From: Propionibacteriaceae bacterium
Lineage (GTDB): Bacteria > Actinomycetota > Actinomycetes > Propionibacteriales > Propionibacteriaceae
NCBI GenBank assembly: GCA_031254155.1
Contig: JAIRVA010000153.1
Span: 1 to 6,058 of the forward strand
Length of the DNA: 6,058 bases
Reading direction: 5' to 3'
The notes below the pieces were generated by a model. The model made no database searches and had not been told where the DNA came from. It worked only from the letters and a program-made list of their open reading frames with translations. The translations under genes were made by a program, and so were the position numbers. Below, in pieces: positions 4,876-6,058 of this stretch. How positions within the stretch are numbered: the first letter of the stretch is position 1; each line of letters opens with the position of its first letter.

Positions 4876-5826
4876 TCATACTAACGCGGGGATCGGGGGG
4901 GCGACGGTGGCCCCCGGTACGGGGCCGGTCGCTAGACGGACCTCCCGCGCGACCCCCTCCGACGACAGGGCCACCGCCAGGTCGGTCGCCGCCGCCGCGT
5001 CCGCGGCCAGGAACGCCACCGTCGGGCCCGAGCCCGAGATGATCGCCCCCCGCGCCCCGGCGTCACGGCCCACGGCCAGGGTCGTCCGCAACCCGGGGGC
5101 CAGCGCACACGCCGCTTCCGTCAGATCGTTCGTCAGCAGCGCCGCGACCTGGTCGACGTTCCCCGTTGTCAGAGCCTGTATGAGCGCCGTCGGTACGGCC
5201 GCGCCCGCGGCCGGTCCCCCCGGACCAACCAGTTCGTCGTACCGCCGGAACACCGCCGGCGTCGACAACCCCCGGCGGGCGAAAGCCAAGACCCAATGAA
5301 ACGTGCCACGGCTCAGCGTCGGGTACAGCCGCTCGCCGCGCCCCAGCCCGAGGGCACACCCGCCCATCAGCGGGAACGGGACGTCGGCGCCGAGCCGGCC
5401 ACCCAGCTCGCGGAGATCGTCCGGCGTCGCGTCGAGCCCCCACAGCCGCGCACACGCCAGGAGCGCGCCCGCCGCGTCAGCCGACCCCCCGGCCATGCCC
5501 CCGGCGACGGGAATCCGCTTGTCAATAAGGAGATGGACGCCGTCCCGCACTCCGTACTCCGCCTGCAACAGCCGCGCCGCCCGGTAGGCCAGGTTGTCCT
5601 CGCCGGGCCCGACCTTGTGTGCCTCGGCCCCGCGTACCTCGCACGTCGTCGCGTCCGCCGCCGCCGCCGTCACTTCGTCGTACAGCGAAACGGCTTGAAA
5701 AACGGTGGACAGCTCGTGGTACCCGTCCGGCCGTCGCGCCCCCACACAAAGAGCGAGGTTAATTTTCGCCGGTACGCGGACCCGGACCACCGCGACGCTC
5801 ACCTCGGTGGGACCGGGTCTACTCAT
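4876..5826 (-). CDS. ispE: 4-diphosphocytidyl-2-C-methyl-D-erythritol kinase
   Basis: IspE is the cytoplasmic GHMP-family kinase that phosphorylates the 2-hydroxyl of CDP-methylerythritol with ATP, a central step of the MEP route to isopentenyl diphosphate. From the chosen start it is 316 residues, normal for actinobacteria. Seen: PAKINL at 19-24 (catalytic-site K21) and DGYHEL at 34-39, the ATP-binding loop GGMAGGSADAA at 109-119, GADVPF with the catalytic Asp D148, and the third GHMP motif ISGSGPTVAF at 263-272. All key residues are present. ATG at 5826 is preferred because GAGGAG (5834-5839) lies seven bases upstream; a GTG at 5832 is only one base from that site. The N-terminus carries about 15 residues before the conserved core, so a later start cannot be excluded. 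The last three residues (ALV) and the TGA stop are encoded inside the repeat arm. It overlaps a small upstream ORF by 8 bases. Confidence 0.95.
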   Translation of the reverse strand: MSRPGPTEVSVAVVRVRVPAKINLALCVGARRPDGYHELSTVFQAVSLYDEVTAAAADATTCEVRGAEAHKVGPGEDNLAYRAARLLQAEYGVRDGVHLLIDKRIPVAGGMAGGSADAAGALLACARLWGLDATPDDLRELGGRLGADVPFPLMGGCALGLGRGERLYPTLSRGTFHWVLAFARRGLSTPAVFRRYDELVGPGGPAAGAAVPTALIQALTTGNVDQVAALLTNDLTEAACALAPGLRTTLAVGRDAGARGAIISGSGPTVAFLAADAAAATDLAVALSSEGVAREVRLATGPVPGATVAPPIPALV

Positions 5827-6007
5827 GCTCACGCTCCTCGGACTCCGCGGCGGGATCGTCGTGGTCCGGGGGTCGTCGGCCCTGGTCCCCGAACCACGTC
5901 CGAGCTACAAACACTGTCCCTTCAGTGGCGGGGGCTGGCCCCTCGTCCTCGGGCGGCCGCCCCGCTCCCGCGACCCACTCCGCCGCGGTGTGGCCCACCC
6001 CGATCAC
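5819..6007 (-). CDS. Hypothetical small acidic protein upstream of ispE
   Basis: A minus-strand frame is open from a TGA at 6053-6055 down to TAG at 5819-5821, with GTG at 6007 as the first usual start (62 residues). Its end overlaps the ispE ATG (ATGAGTAG arrangement), and its last codons (ESEEREHE) contain the ispE Shine-Dalgarno sequence, a layout typical of translational coupling. The protein is Pro/Gly/Glu/Asp-rich with an acidic tail, with no membrane segment, cysteine motif or family I recognise. There is no clear ribosome site before the GTG. High GC makes chance open frames common, so it could be spurious or the remnant of a longer gene cut by the contig edge. It does not resemble RsmA/KsgA, which often precedes ispE in actinobacteria. 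Confidence 0.3.
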   Translation of the reverse strand: MIGVGHTAAEWVAGAGRPPEDEGPAPATEGTVFVARTWFGDQGRRPPDHDDPAAESEEREHE

Positions 6008-6020
6008 CGCATCCGCGGCC

Positions 6021-6051
6021 GGGGCGTCCGGCGGGGGCGGGTTGGGGGGGG
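6021..6051 (+). other. G-rich tract at the right contig edge
   Basis: G-runs at 6021-6024, 6033-6037, 6039-6041 and 6044-6051 form a loose quadruplex pattern with loops of 8, 1 and 2 bases. The sequence stops seven bases later. Such tracts often cause low read coverage, which may explain why the contig ends here. The run of eight G is also a place where base counts may be wrong, affecting the frame of any gene read through it. Confidence 0.5.
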
Positions 6052-6058
6052 TTCAAAC

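Larger units (their letters stand above)
4787..4888. repeat. Nested palindromic element with tandem 41-bp duplication
   Basis: A 20-base arm CGCGTTAGTATGAAAACGCG (4787-4806) is followed by two exact copies of its reverse complement at 4828-4847 and 4869-4888. Between arms lies the palindrome GCGGCGG-AAA-CCGCCGC (4804-4820, repeated at 4845-4861) and TTTCTGG. A 41-bp unit (4804-4844) is thus repeated exactly at 4845-4885, with identity running over 48 bases. Each arm is itself palindromic at its ends (CGCGTT/AACGCG, 8-base loop). The element fills the gap between two convergent genes and runs into ispE. Exact identity between copies suggests a recent duplication. It may be an intergenic repeat family of the genome or a duplicated bidirectional terminator. 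Confidence 0.92.

Noticed and set aside
4787..4888. CRISPR-like array
   Set aside because: The intervening 'spacers' are identical between copies and the arms invert, so it is a palindromic tandem repeat, not a CRISPR array; no cas gene is present.
4909..4926. GGCCCC...GGGGCC inverted repeat
   Set aside because: Lies within the ispE coding end and is explained by Gly/Pro codons in a high-GC gene.
6040..6058. Start of a tRNA T-arm (GGTTCAAAC at the edge)
   Set aside because: Counting back to the expected acceptor, position 8 and D-loop shows none of the conserved bases; the match is to the T-loop only.

Overview
The window looks like one small, complete contig from a high-GC Gram-positive (actinobacterial) genome. 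The signs are G/C-ending codons, frequent GTG starts, at least two genes with no ribosome-binding site whose ATG lies just behind a -10-like hexamer (leaderless style), and an IspE plus Rv1019-like TetR pairing known from actinobacteria. The first ten bases are identical to the 3' end of the common Illumina adapter, so position 1 is probably an assembly edge. The right edge ends in a long G-rich tract.

Layout. 1-171: adapter remnant, the last codons of an unidentified plus-strand gene (stop at 57-59), four G-runs that form a canonical G-quadruplex motif, then a promoter with an operator-like palindrome. 172-951: a nucleoside phosphorylase-family protein. A 14-bp hairpin overlaps its stop codon and sits just before the Shine-Dalgarno sequence of dtd (1007-1465, D-aminoacyl-tRNA deacylase). 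1569-2189: a TetR-family regulator of the Rv1019 type. 2190-2288: a C-rich, G-poor stretch that could serve Rho, followed by a promoter. 2289-4757: a large membrane protein with an N-terminal membrane domain, a central kinase-like domain that has lost its catalytic residues, and a C-terminal LPG_synthase_TM/UPF0104 flippase-like domain. 4758-4875: the gap between convergent genes, holding a nested palindromic repeat with a tandemly duplicated 41-bp unit that can terminate transcription both ways. 4876-5826, minus: ispE of the MEP isoprenoid pathway, whose stop codon lies inside the repeat. 5819-6007, minus: a weakly supported small acidic ORF overlapping the ispE start.

Functionally this is mostly housekeeping: nucleoside salvage, tRNA proofreading, isoprenoid precursor synthesis, a local regulator and an envelope lipid-transport-like protein. 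I see no transposase, CRISPR array, tRNA, rRNA or obvious new multi-gene system. The parts most worth a second look are the nested repeat at 4787-4888, the pseudokinase-flippase fusion, the hairpin between the phosphorylase and dtd, the G-quadruplex upstream of the first gene, and a marked excess of the tetramer GTAC across the window.
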